The notes below the pieces were generated by a model. It was not told the origin of the DNA. It made no database searches and worked only from the letters and a program-made list of their open reading frames with translations. A stretch of 64,000 nt of DNA from an uncultured Selenomonadaceae bacterium (lineage in GTDB: Bacteria; Bacillota; Negativicutes; Selenomonadales; Selenomonadaceae). Positions 25,292 through 34,485 of this stretch are shown here, in pieces (position 1 is the stretch's first letter; each line of letters opens with the position of its first letter). Location: contig CAJOFR010000002.1 in NCBI GenBank assembly GCA_905234195.1, positions 22,420-86,419 on the forward strand, read 5' to 3'. The position numbers were made by a program, and so were the translations under genes.

Positions 25292-26734
25292 ATGTTTAAA
25301 AGAGTGCTGATAGCAAATCGCGGAGAAATCGCCGTCAGAATAATCCGCGCCTGTCAAGAGTTGGGAATCGAAACAGTTGCAGTTTATTCCGACGCCGACA
25401 AAAACGCGCTCCACGTTCAAATGGCGGATATGCGCTGCAGAATCGGTCCCGAAGACGCGGCGGAAAGTTATCTCAACAAAGAGGCTCTTCTCTACGCGGC
25501 TTACGAATCCGAATCCGACGCAGTCCACCCCGGCTACGGATTTTTGTCGGAGGACGCGGAGTTTGCAAAAATGATCGTAAGGGCGGGCTTGACGTGGATT
25601 GGTCCTTTGCCCGAAACAATTTCTCTCGTCGGTGACAAGGACGCCGCGCGCGCAGCGATTGAGCCTTCGGGTATCCCAATGGCGAAAGGCAGCGAGCCCC
25701 TCAAAAATAACGAAATGGCTTTGGCGGCGGCGAAGGAAGTCCTCTACCCCGCAATCTTGAAACCGGTATCCGGCGGCGGCGGCAAAGGAATGTTTATCGT
25801 GCACGACGAAAACGAGCTGAAAAAAGTTTTGCAGGTCGTCGACGTCACGAAGATCCGCTATTATTTTGAACACTATATCGAACGTTCGCGCCATATCGAA
25901 GTTCAAATCGTCGCGGATAATTTCGGCGAGGTAATTCATCTCGGTGAACGTGAATGTTCAATTCAGCGGCGCAATCAAAAACTTTTGGAGGAATGCCCGT
26001 CAATCGCCTTGAGTGACGAAATGCGCGAGCGCGTCGGAAAATTGGCGGTGGCCGCCGCGAAAAGCGTACACTATTCGAGTATCGGCACTGTTGAGTTTTT
26101 GTTTGACTTGGCGACGCACGAATTTTACTTCATGGAAATTAATCCGCGCGTCCAGGTTGAGCACGGGATAACCGAAGCTATAACCGGAGTCGACCTTGTT
26201 CGCACGCAAATAAAAATTGCCGCAGGGGAGCCGCTGGATTTTGCGCAGAAGGATATTAAATTCAGAGGGCACGCAATAGAATGCAGAATCAATGCCGAAG
26301 ATCCCGACAACAATTTCATGCCCGCGCCCGGCAAAATTTCTTTCATGCACGAGCCGTCGGGTCCGCGCATTCGTTTCGACAGCGGTGTTACTGCCGGTCT
26401 TTCGATTGAGCCTTATTATGATTCGCTTATCGCAAAAGTTATCGCGCACGGCAGGACACGCGGAGACGCAATTAAAATTATGCAACGCGCGTTGAACGAA
26501 TTTATTATCGAGGGCGAAGACATAAAGACGACAATTTCTTTGCACAAGAGAATTTTGGACGACAATTATTTTCGCACGGGAAATATCGACACGCAATTTA
26601 TTAACAAGCGTCTGCCGATTTACAACAAGGAGCCCAAAAAACTTTCGCTCAAGGAAAAATTAAATCTCAAGTCCATGATTAGCGAAAACTTGACGATGGT
26701 TTTTGACGCCGGAATAAATGATTTTGAAGAATAA
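25292..26734 (+). CDS. accC: Biotin carboxylase
   Basis: A 480-residue ATP-grasp biotin carboxylase. It has the N-terminal LIANRGEIAVRIIRACQELG, the glycine-rich PVSGGGGKGM loop, HIEVQIVAD, the ECSIQRRNQKLLEE motif, and the MEINPRVQVEHGITE metal site. It is about 30 residues longer than the usual 450, with a lysine-rich tail (KKLSLKEKLNLK). It carboxylates biotin for acetyl-CoA carboxylase or another biotin enzyme. No accB or carboxyltransferase gene is adjacent. GGAGGTG lies six bases before the ATG. Confidence 0.93.
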   Translation: MFKRVLIANRGEIAVRIIRACQELGIETVAVYSDADKNALHVQMADMRCRIGPEDAAESYLNKEALLYAAYESESDAVHPGYGFLSEDAEFAKMIVRAGLTWIGPLPETISLVGDKDAARAAIEPSGIPMAKGSEPLKNNEMALAAAKEVLYPAILKPVSGGGGKGMFIVHDENELKKVLQVVDVTKIRYYFEHYIERSRHIEVQIVADNFGEVIHLGERECSIQRRNQKLLEECPSIALSDEMRERVGKLAVAAAKSVHYSSIGTVEFLFDLATHEFYFMEINPRVQVEHGITEAITGVDLVRTQIKIAAGEPLDFAQKDIKFRGHAIECRINAEDPDNNFMPAPGKISFMHEPSGPRIRFDSGVTAGLSIEPYYDSLIAKVIAHGRTRGDAIKIMQRALNEFIIEGEDIKTTISLHKRILDDNYFRTGNIDTQFINKRLPIYNKEPKKLSLKEKLNLKSMISENLTMVFDAGINDFEE

Positions 26735-26753
26735 ATTTTTTTCCCTGCAAACT

Positions 26754-26786
26754 AAAAATCCCGACGAACAATCGGGATTTTTTTTT
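26754..26786. terminator. Bidirectional terminator between accC and aspS
   Basis: AAAAATCCCGA and TCGGGATTTTT form an 11-base stem with a seven-base loop, followed on the plus strand by nine T in all. On the minus strand the same stem ends in TTTTT, so it can serve the convergent aspS as well. Confidence 0.92.
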
Positions 26787-26801
26787 GGAGACAAAATTTT
26801 A

Positions 26802-28598
26802 TCAAGGAGTGACAGTTTTTTTCGCGGTCGATTTAATGTAGAGTTCGCGCAGTTGTTTTTCGTCGACTTCGCTGGGCGCGTGGCTCATCGGGTCAATCGC
26901 GCTCTGCGTCTTCGGGAAGGGAATGACGTCGCGAATAGATTTTTTCTTCGCCATAAGCATAATCAGTCTGTCAAGACCAAAAGCAATTCCGCCGTGCGGA
27001 GGCGTGCCGTACTCGAAAGCGTCCATCAAAAATCCGAACTTGGAGCGCGCTTCTTCGGCGGTGAGACCAATCGCCTCGAAAACTTTTTGTTGCAAATCGC
27101 GCTGATAAATTCTCAAACTGCCGCCGCCAATTTCTACGCCGTTCAAAACAATATCGTAGGCATTCGCCTTGACTTTTTCGGGATCCGTCAACAAAAATTC
27201 GATATCCTCTTCGCGCGGCGCGGTGAACGGGTGATGCATTGCCTTGTAGCGTTTGTCCTCCTCGACGTACTCGAACATAGGGAAATCGACAATCCACAGG
27301 AAACAAAGTTTATCGGCGTCAATCAAATTTCTGCGACGCCCCATTTCAAGACGGAGCTCGCCGAGAGCCTGCGCGACGACTGAAGGTTTATCGCCGACAA
27401 CCAAAAGCAAATCGCCTGTTTCAGCGTTGACTGCCTTTTTAATCTGCTCAAAAGTTTCGTCGCTGTAAAATTTCTTGAACGGAGATTTAACGCCCTCGTT
27501 CGTGTACTGAATCCACGCAAGACCTTTCGCGCCATAAGTTTTCACGTACTCGACAAGCCCGTCAAGTTCCCTGCGCGGAATATTTGCGTAGCCTTCGACG
27601 TTGATAACTTTGACCTGCCCGCCGTTTTCCAGCACGCTCGAAAAAACTTTGAAGTCCGAACCTTTTACGAACTCGGAAATATCTTTCAGCTCCATACCGA
27701 AACGAACGTCGGGTTTGTCGGTGCCGTAACGGTCCATTGCCTCTTGCCAACTCATGCGCTTAAACGGAATGGGAACTTCAACTTTCAGCGTCGTCTCGAA
27801 AATATTTTTGATAAGCCCTTCCATTAAAGTCAGAATCGTATCTTGATTGAGGAAGGAAGTTTCAATATCGAGTTGCGTAAATTCCGGCTGACGATCTGCG
27901 CGCAAATCCTCGTCACGGAAACAGCGAACAATCTGGAAATATTTTTCAAAGCCGGAAACCATTAACAGCTGCTTGAAAATTTGCGGCGACTGCGGGAGCG
28001 CGTAAAATTGTCCGGGATTTAAGCGGCTCGGTACAAGAAAATCTCTTGCGCCTTCAGGAGTACTGCGGCAGAGCATCGGAGTTTCAATTTCCAAAAATCC
28101 GTGCTCGTCAAGATAATCGCGAATGATTTTTGCGACGCGGTGGCGCAACATAATATTCTGCTGCATTTCCGGACGGCGCAGGTCAAGGTAACGATAGCGC
28201 AGGCGAACATTTTCGTCGACGTCAATCCCGTCTTGAATGTAAAACGGCGGCGTCTTCGCCTTGTTCAAAATTCTCAATTCTTCCACGACAATTTCAATTT
28301 CGCCCGTCGGCATTTTCGGATTAATTGTTTCGATACTGCGCGCGCGAACTTTTCCGCGAACGCCGATAACAAATTCGTTGCGCAGAGTTTCCGCCTCGTC
28401 GAAAGCCCCTTCGCCCATTGTCGCCTCGTCGAAAACAACCTGCACAATTCCACTGCGGTCGCGCATATCCACAAAAATCAATCCGCCGTGATCACGACGA
28501 CGAGAAACCCAGCCCGCCAAATTAATTTCTTTGCCTTCGTCAATTTTTCGGAGTTCGCCGCAATTATGCGTGCGCTCCATTCCCTTCAAAGTTTTCAA
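26802..28598 (-). CDS. aspS: Aspartyl-tRNA synthetase
   Basis: A 598-residue class IIb synthetase. It has an N-terminal OB anticodon-binding domain (LAGWVSRRRDHGGLIFVDMRDRSG), motif 2 FRDEDLRADRQPEFTQLD, the bacterial insertion (GAD) domain in the middle and motif 3 GIAFGLDRLIMLM. The length and insertion are of bacterial type. Whether it also charges tRNA-Asn cannot be judged here. The TTG at 28598 has AAGGAGG nine bases upstream. A longer frame to 28652 would extend across the promoter. Confidence 0.96.
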   Translation of the reverse strand: MKTLKGMERTHNCGELRKIDEGKEINLAGWVSRRRDHGGLIFVDMRDRSGIVQVVFDEATMGEGAFDEAETLRNEFVIGVRGKVRARSIETINPKMPTGEIEIVVEELRILNKAKTPPFYIQDGIDVDENVRLRYRYLDLRRPEMQQNIMLRHRVAKIIRDYLDEHGFLEIETPMLCRSTPEGARDFLVPSRLNPGQFYALPQSPQIFKQLLMVSGFEKYFQIVRCFRDEDLRADRQPEFTQLDIETSFLNQDTILTLMEGLIKNIFETTLKVEVPIPFKRMSWQEAMDRYGTDKPDVRFGMELKDISEFVKGSDFKVFSSVLENGGQVKVINVEGYANIPRRELDGLVEYVKTYGAKGLAWIQYTNEGVKSPFKKFYSDETFEQIKKAVNAETGDLLLVVGDKPSVVAQALGELRLEMGRRRNLIDADKLCFLWIVDFPMFEYVEEDKRYKAMHHPFTAPREEDIEFLLTDPEKVKANAYDIVLNGVEIGGGSLRIYQRDLQQKVFEAIGLTAEEARSKFGFLMDAFEYGTPPHGGIAFGLDRLIMLMAKKKSIRDVIPFPKTQSAIDPMSHAPSEVDEKQLRELYIKSTAKKTVTP

Positions 28599-28623
28599 TT
28601 CCAAAAACCTCCTTAACCTGTAA

Positions 28624-28652
28624 ATAATAATTAAACCGGCGCGCTCTGTCAA
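28624..28652 (-). promoter_or_regulatory. Promoter of aspS
   Basis: On the minus strand a perfect -35 TTGACA (28647-28652), a 17-base spacer and -10 TATTAT (28624-28629), 25 bases before the TTG start. No T-box leader is present. Confidence 0.85.
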
Positions 28653-28677
28653 CCGTCATTTATTTAAAAAAATTTTT

Positions 28678-28706
28678 TTGCAATTATCGACGCCATTTAA
28701 TATAAT
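28678..28706 (+). promoter_or_regulatory. Promoter of the surface-glycan locus
   Basis: TTGCAA (28678-28683), a 17-base spacer and a perfect TATAAT (28701-28706), 27 bases before the KAS III start. It is divergent from the aspS promoter, the two -35 boxes being 25 bases apart. It probably drives the genes from 28734 to 38008. Confidence 0.85.
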
Positions 28707-28733
28707 TGTTTCAAAAATCGAAGGAGATTTTTC

Positions 28734-29750
28734 ATGTTTGCAAAAATCAGGGCGGTGTCTTCGTACCTGCCGGAAATTATTGAGAGTAACGAAAAAATTA
28801 TCGACGAGCGTTCAATAAAAAAAATCGGCGTCATAAATCGTCATATCGCCGCGAAAAATGAATCAGCGGGAGATTTGGCGATAAGGGCGGCGGAAAATCT
28901 TTTCAGCGACTACGAAATCAATCGTGACGAAACGGATTTTATTTTGCTCTGCAATCAGCACCCCGATTATCAAATGCCGCACACCGCCGTTTTGGTTCAA
29001 GATAAACTCGGTCTTGCTCAATCTGTCGGCACGATGGATATCGGGCTGGGCTGTTCGGGTTATATTTACGGCTTGGCGACGGCGAAAGGCTTAATCGAAA
29101 CGGGGCTTGCCAAAAAAATTTTGTTCATTACTTCCAGCATCTACACGAAATATATCAACCCGAAAGACACTTCAACGCGCCCGCTTTTCGGCGACGGCGC
29201 AACCGCCACTTGGATTGAAGGAGTTGACGACGAAAAAGAAAATCTGCGCGCCTTTGTTTTCGGCTCGGACGGCTCCAGGTTCGACAAACTTTACATTCCC
29301 GCCGGCGGCAGCCGCAACGACCCGCGCAACACCCCCGAAATTTTTTCCGTCGACGATAACGGCAACTATCATTCCAATTACGAATTTTATATGGACGGCA
29401 CGGCGATAGCTTATTTCACTTTGCACGTCGTCCCCCGCCTCGTCGATGAAGTCCTTGACGCCGCGAATATCTCCCGCGAAAATCTTGACTACTGCATTTT
29501 TCACCAGGCGAACAAACTTTTGATGGATTACGTCCAAAAAAAATCCGCGCTCGAAAATATTCCCTACTTCAACGACGTGCAACATACCGGCAACCTTGCT
29601 TCGGGCAGCGTCCCCCGCGCGATTGAACAAGTTATAAATTCCGTCGACACTTCCAATTTGAAAAATGTTTTGCTGGCGGGATTCGGCGTCGGCTTGAGTT
29701 GGGCGGGATGCCTCGCGGATTTGTCCGGCGTCCTCAAAAAAAGGAGGTGA
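28734..29750 (+). CDS. 3-oxoacyl-ACP synthase III-like (KAS III)
   Basis: A 338-residue FabH-fold protein. The catalytic triad is visible: Cys in GLGCSGYIYGL, His in FHQANKLLMDY and Asn in GNLASGSVPRA. KAS III enzymes condense an acyl-CoA with malonyl-ACP, or act as acyl-transfer/condensing enzymes in dedicated pathways. Its place at the head of a glycosyltransferase locus, and not near fab genes, suggests it makes an acyl group or small building block for the glycan. This is inference. AAGGAG precedes the ATG. The next gene starts four bases after its stop. Confidence 0.85.
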   Translation: MFAKIRAVSSYLPEIIESNEKIIDERSIKKIGVINRHIAAKNESAGDLAIRAAENLFSDYEINRDETDFILLCNQHPDYQMPHTAVLVQDKLGLAQSVGTMDIGLGCSGYIYGLATAKGLIETGLAKKILFITSSIYTKYINPKDTSTRPLFGDGATATWIEGVDDEKENLRAFVFGSDGSRFDKLYIPAGGSRNDPRNTPEIFSVDDNGNYHSNYEFYMDGTAIAYFTLHVVPRLVDEVLDAANISRENLDYCIFHQANKLLMDYVQKKSALENIPYFNDVQHTGNLASGSVPRAIEQVINSVDTSNLKNVLLAGFGVGLSWAGCLADLSGVLKKRR

Positions 29751-29754
29751 AGTC

Positions 29755-32700
29755 ATGCCGAAAAATAAATCTTCCGCGCCAAAAATCAGCGTCATTTTGT
29801 CGAGCTACAACCACGAAAATTATATCGCGCAGGCAATTCAGAGCGTCCTTGACCAAACTTTTTCGGACTTCGAGCTTTTGATTTACGACGACGGCTCAAA
29901 AGACAACAGCCGCGAAATTATAAAAAGTTTCGACGACCCGCGCATAAAAACTTTTCTCTACAAGGAAAATCACGGACCGCGCATTGCCGCGCAGGAGGCA
30001 CTCGACGCCGCGCGGGGAAAATATATCGCGATTCATCATTCCGACGACGTCTGGAAACCGGATAAACTTGAAAAGCAATTTAATTTTTTGGAGACACACC
30101 GAGAATATGTTGCTTGTTTCAGTTACGCGGATTTCGTTGACGAGGAAGGAAATTTGCGGGAGCTGGACGACGGCGATTTCTACAAAAAAATTTTTGAGCA
30201 ACCGAATCGTTCGCGCGCGGAGTGGCTGAGATATTTTTTCCATAACGCGAATTGTCTTTGTCATCCAAGCGTTTTGATTCAGCGTCGCGCTTATTTTGAT
30301 TATGATTTGCTTGACATAACCGGGCTTTGGCAACTGCCGGACTTGTCGACGTGGATTAATCTTTGTTTTCACGCAGATTTTTACATCATGCCTGAAAAAC
30401 TTGTCGACTTTCGTTTAAGGCGCGAGAGCCGCGAAAATATGTCGGCGTCGAATTTAGATAAAAGGATTCGTGTCGAAACGGAAATGTTTTTTATTTTGAG
30501 CAAGTTCGTTGAAAAATTTCGCAATGACAAATTTTTTCTTGAAGTCTTCCCCGAAGCCGAAAAGTTTATCGTCAAGGGGAAAATTGTTCGCGAGTTTGCT
30601 TTTGCGCAGATCTGCCTTGAAAATTCGTCGACTGCTTTTCCGAGTGCGATGCATTTGGTGGGAATAAATCTCTTGAAAAAAATTCTTTCGGACAAAAATA
30701 AATCCGACAAGATAAAAAAATTTTATGGCTACGACGAAAAATCTTTCCTTGTCGATACGGGCAAGCGCGATATTTTTGGGTTGCGGCAAAAACTTTCGAC
30801 GATACACGCGATAATTTACGCGGACACCGGCGGCGGGTTCAACGAGACTGAAAAAATCGACCGGTTTGTTTTGGTTGAGCCTTCGGGGAAATTTTTCGCG
30901 AAGTACAATTATATTTCGGACAAGCCCGTTAAATTTTTGCGCTTCGATCCCGCTGAAAATTTTGTTTCGATTAAATTGGACAGTTTCAAAATTAACGGGC
31001 GGCACTACGAAAATCCCGCCGGAAATTTTTTTGAGATAAAGAATGATTTTTACAGGTTCATGACTCCCGACCCGCAACTTGTTTTTGAAATGGACGCGGA
31101 GGCAGGCGCGGCGAAAAATTTTGTGGTAGAAATTCTAGGCACGATTGATTTAAATTATGTTTTTATTCTCGAAGAGGAAATTTCAAAATTTATTCGGGAT
31201 AACGCGGCGGCGAAAGATAAAATTTCCGAGCTACAAGAAATAAACTCCGCGCAGGAGAAAAATATTTCCGAACTACGAGAAATAAATTCCGCGCAGGAGA
31301 AAAATATTTCCGAGCTACGAGAAATAAATTCCGCGCAGGAGAAAAATATCTCCGAACTTCAAGAAATAAATTCCGCGCAGGAGAAAAATATCTCCGAACT
31401 TCAAGAAATAAATTCCGCGCAGGAAAAAAATATTTCCGAACTCAAGCGGATTAATTCTGCGCACGAGGAAAAACTTGCCGAACTTCAAGGAATGAATATT
31501 GCGAAGGAACAGATTATCGCCGAGCTTACGAGAACTAATCGGGAGCTGAATGATTTCAAGGAGGCGGTTTTAAATTCAAATTCGTGGAAGGCGACCGAGC
31601 CGCTTAGGAATATCGGGCAGTGGGTTCGCGGCAACAAAAAGGATGAAATTCTTTCCGTCGCGAAAAGTTTTTACAAGGCATTGCCCTTCGACGAGGAGAC
31701 GAAAGTTTCGCTCAAAAATAAATTCTATAAAAATCTTGCGCCCTTCATAAAAAATACTTACCACTACAAAGTTTGGCAAAACAGTTTAAATTCCACGACG
31801 CAAATTGAAAATTCATCGAAACTTTTTATCGGCGCAACCCGTTTTAAATTCGACGGCGAATATTTTAATCAGCCGGGCAAAATTGCAATTCACGCGCACA
31901 TTTTTTATCTTGACCTCACCGAAGAAATTGTGAACTATTTTTCAAACATGCCTTATAAATTCGACGCGCTGATTTCTGTCGTGGACGCCGCCGCCGAAGA
32001 AAAAATCCGGACGACCTTTGAAAAAATTGACAACGTCGAAAATTGTATCGTCCGAGTTGTTCCAAATCGCGGGCGGGACGTCGCGCCGTTCATTGTCGGT
32101 TTCGGAGACCTAATCGGAAATTATGATTTTATCGCGCACGTCCACTCAAAAAAATCTCTTTACACCGGCGCGGAGCAAAAAAATTGGCGGCAATATCTTT
32201 TCGACGCGCTGATTGGCAGCCCCGAAAGAGTTCGCAAAATTTTTAGGGCGTTCGCGGATAACGAAAAGGTCGGCTTGATTTATCCGACGCCGCCGGAAAA
32301 TGTTCCCTACCAGGCTTTTACGTGGCTATCGAATCAGCAAATCGGCGGCTATCTTCTGAATCGACTGGACGTCCCGCCGAACAAGACGGATTATTTTGAT
32401 TTTCCTGCGGGCACGATGTTTTGGGCGCGAACTTCCGCGCTGAAAAAATTTTTGCAGACCGGCTTTACCTTTGAAGATTTTCCTGCCGAAAGCGGGCAGA
32501 ACGACGGCACACTTGCCCACGCCTTCGAGCGCGCGGTTTCTCTGACGGTGAACGCGGAGGGCATGGATTTTTACGAGTTCAGTCCGGCTGACGAAACCTA
32601 CACCGTGAATATCGGCGGCAAAAATCTTTGGCAATATTGGTCGGCTCGTCGCGAATCCGACATAAACTGGATTATCGAACGCTGGGAAATTATTTCCTTC

Positions 32701-34485
32701 GACATTTTCGACACGCTGATTATGCGCTACGTTGCCAAGCCAAATTTGGTGAATGACCTTATCGCGATAAAAGTTGAGGAGCTTTTGGGCAGGAAGTTCG
32801 ATTTCAAAAAAATTCGCTTGCAGGCTGAAAACAACGCGCGCGAAAAAAAATCCGGCGACGTTAATTTTGATGAGATTTACGAAAGTTTTGCGGCGTTGAC
32901 GAATTTTGACGAGGAGACCTGCAAAAATATTCGTGAGCTTGAAATTTCCGTCGAACTCGGTTTAATTTTGCCGCGCGAAAAAATTGTTGCCTGGCTGAAT
33001 CGCGCGGTTGCCTCCGGAAAAAAAGTTTGGCTTATTTCCGATATGTACCTGCAGAAAAATTATCTCGAAAGGCTGCTGAAAAGATGCGGCGTCGTCGGCT
33101 ACGAAAAGCTGATGATTTCTTGCGAAACAGGCATGCGAAAAGATACGGCGGCGGTGTGGAATTATCTTGTGGAAAAAAATTTTGTCGGCAAGCTGATTCA
33201 TATCGGCGACAACGAGACGAGCGATTATCAAAAGCCAATGGACAGAAAATTTGATTCGTATCACGTCATGAGTTCGATAAATCTTTTTTCACAAACACTT
33301 TTCGGGCGAATCGCGCTGGGCTGGTTCGGTCACGACATGAGCACCTACGCGGGAATTTTTCTGGGAATTATTTTGGCGAAAAAGTTTAACGATCCTTTCC
33401 TGCTGAAAAATCGCGGCGACGGCGGCGGAAAATTTCAGATTAAAACTTTTCGCGAACTCGGCTATATTTTTTACGGGACGCCGCTTTTGACTTTCATGCT
33501 TTGGCTGATAAAAAAATCGAAGGCTGACGGAATCAAACGCATTTTATTTTTGGCGCGCGACGGATATTTTTTGCAACCGCTTTACAAACTCGTGACAAAA
33601 CTTTTGAAAATCGAGGAGCTACCCAATAATTATTTTTACGCTTCGCGCAGGGCGGTGACTGTTGCTTCAATCCGCGAAATTTCTCACGCCGAAGAGCTTT
33701 TGAAATTAATTTTTATAGGTACGACGAAAAAATTTTTCGACGTTCGATTTGACCTTGAGCTTGGCGACGATACGGAAATTCATTTGCCGGAGGAGCCGAG
33801 TACAAAAATTATGAAGAAGATTATGGACGAGCACGAAGGCGAAATTTTGGAGCGCGCCGCGCTTGAAAGGAGGCACTACGAAAAATATTTAGCCGGTCTC
33901 GGAAATAATTTCGATAACGTCGGCGTGGTTGATATGGGTTATGCGGGGACGATTCAGTTTTATTTGCAGCGGCTGCTCGGCAAAAATTTGACGGGCTATT
34001 ATTTCGCGACGAATGTCAACAATCGTTTTGGGGTTTCCGCCGCCGAACGCATGCGCGGCTGTTTCACGGAGAACGACGACTACGGGCTGACGACTTCCGC
34101 GATTTACAAATACCACCTTTTGTTTGAGTCCATCCTCACTGCGCCCGACGCGCAGCTGAAATTTTTTGACGAGGAGGGCAATCCGATTTTCGGGAATCCG
34201 GAGCCGGCGCAGTTTCAAATTGGGGACATACGCGAAGTGCACGAGGGGATAAGTGCTTTTTGTCGAGACGTACTTGAGATTTTCGGCGAATATATTTTGA
34301 AAATACCAATCGATTTTGATTTTGTTGATAAGTGGGTCCGTTCGTTCGTGGACGACGAAGAAATTATCGCGCCGGAAGTAAAAAATATTTTCAATTTCGA
34401 CGACGAGTACTGCAACACTTTTACCGGCAACGCTTTCGATTTGTACCTGCACGGGCTGAACGGCATAAACTTCAAGCTAAAATGA
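29755..34485 (+). CDS. Giant multidomain glycosyltransferase (GT2 / coiled coil / RgpF / HAD)
   Basis: 1576 residues. Domains in order: GT2 glycosyltransferase (about 9-230, ISVILSSYNHENYIAQ, nucleotide-sugar acids SDD at 96-98); an unassigned region (300-480); a coiled coil of six 14-residue repeats (489-572) running on to about 610; an RgpF/rhamnan-synthesis-F domain (about 690-960, NRGRDVAPF at 771, FPAGTMFW); a HAD-like domain (about 978-1200, FDIFDTL with Asp983, SDMY with Asp1096, GDNETSD with Asp1152); and a C-terminal domain (1210-1576) with LARDGYFLQPLY. There is no signal peptide or membrane helix, so it acts in the cytoplasm. It probably builds and modifies a rhamnose-type surface glycan, and the coiled coil may act as spacer or oligomeriser. 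The start ATG has AGGAGG upstream. Confidence 0.87.
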   Translation: MPKNKSSAPKISVILSSYNHENYIAQAIQSVLDQTFSDFELLIYDDGSKDNSREIIKSFDDPRIKTFLYKENHGPRIAAQEALDAARGKYIAIHHSDDVWKPDKLEKQFNFLETHREYVACFSYADFVDEEGNLRELDDGDFYKKIFEQPNRSRAEWLRYFFHNANCLCHPSVLIQRRAYFDYDLLDITGLWQLPDLSTWINLCFHADFYIMPEKLVDFRLRRESRENMSASNLDKRIRVETEMFFILSKFVEKFRNDKFFLEVFPEAEKFIVKGKIVREFAFAQICLENSSTAFPSAMHLVGINLLKKILSDKNKSDKIKKFYGYDEKSFLVDTGKRDIFGLRQKLSTIHAIIYADTGGGFNETEKIDRFVLVEPSGKFFAKYNYISDKPVKFLRFDPAENFVSIKLDSFKINGRHYENPAGNFFEIKNDFYRFMTPDPQLVFEMDAEAGAAKNFVVEILGTIDLNYVFILEEEISKFIRDNAAAKDKISELQEINSAQEKNISELREINSAQEKNISELREINSAQEKNISELQEINSAQEKNISELQEINSAQEKNISELKRINSAHEEKLAELQGMNIAKEQIIAELTRTNRELNDFKEAVLNSNSWKATEPLRNIGQWVRGNKKDEILSVAKSFYKALPFDEETKVSLKNKFYKNLAPFIKNTYHYKVWQNSLNSTTQIENSSKLFIGATRFKFDGEYFNQPGKIAIHAHIFYLDLTEEIVNYFSNMPYKFDALISVVDAAAEEKIRTTFEKIDNVENCIVRVVPNRGRDVAPFIVGFGDLIGNYDFIAHVHSKKSLYTGAEQKNWRQYLFDALIGSPERVRKIFRAFADNEKVGLIYPTPPENVPYQAFTWLSNQQIGGYLLNRLDVPPNKTDYFDFPAGTMFWARTSALKKFLQTGFTFEDFPAESGQNDGTLAHAFERAVSLTVNAEGMDFYEFSPADETYTVNIGGKNLWQYWSARRESDINWIIERWEIISFDIFDTLIMRYVAKPNLVNDLIAIKVEELLGRKFDFKKIRLQAENNAREKKSGDVNFDEIYESFAALTNFDEETCKNIRELEISVELGLILPREKIVAWLNRAVASGKKVWLISDMYLQKNYLERLLKRCGVVGYEKLMISCETGMRKDTAAVWNYLVEKNFVGKLIHIGDNETSDYQKPMDRKFDSYHVMSSINLFSQTLFGRIALGWFGHDMSTYAGIFLGIILAKKFNDPFLLKNRGDGGGKFQIKTFRELGYIFYGTPLLTFMLWLIKKSKADGIKRILFLARDGYFLQPLYKLVTKLLKIEELPNNYFYASRRAVTVASIREISHAEELLKLIFIGTTKKFFDVRFDLELGDDTEIHLPEEPSTKIMKKIMDEHEGEILERAALERRHYEKYLAGLGNNFDNVGVVDMGYAGTIQFYLQRLLGKNLTGYYFATNVNNRFGVSAAERMRGCFTENDDYGLTTSAIYKYHLLFESILTAPDAQLKFFDEEGNPIFGNPEPAQFQIGDIREVHEGISAFCRDVLEIFGEYILKIPIDFDFVDKWVRSFVDDEEIIAPEVKNIFNFDDEYCNTFTGNAFDLYLHGLNGINFKLK
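31219..31470 (+). repeat. 42-bp in-frame tandem repeat encoding a coiled coil
   Basis: Six units of 42 bases (31219, 31261, 31303, 31345, 31387, 31429) encode the 14-residue unit KNISELREINSAQE, exactly two coiled-coil heptads. The first five are nearly identical at DNA level, while the last is degenerate. Whole-unit gain or loss would keep the frame and change only the arm length. Confidence 0.93.

Noticed and set aside
28599..28733. T-box leader upstream of aspS (and of cysS at 5573-5693)
   Set aside because: Both leaders are too short and lack the T-box core and terminator. Plain sigma-70 type promoters lie close to the starts.
31219..31470. CRISPR-like array
   Set aside because: The 42-bp units are contiguous with no spacers, stay in frame and encode a coiled coil.
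34332..34481. Longer form of the RgpF-type protein
   Set aside because: The extra 50 codons lie inside the giant gene in another frame and read as Arg-rich shadow sequence. The ATGA overlap at 34482 is the natural start.
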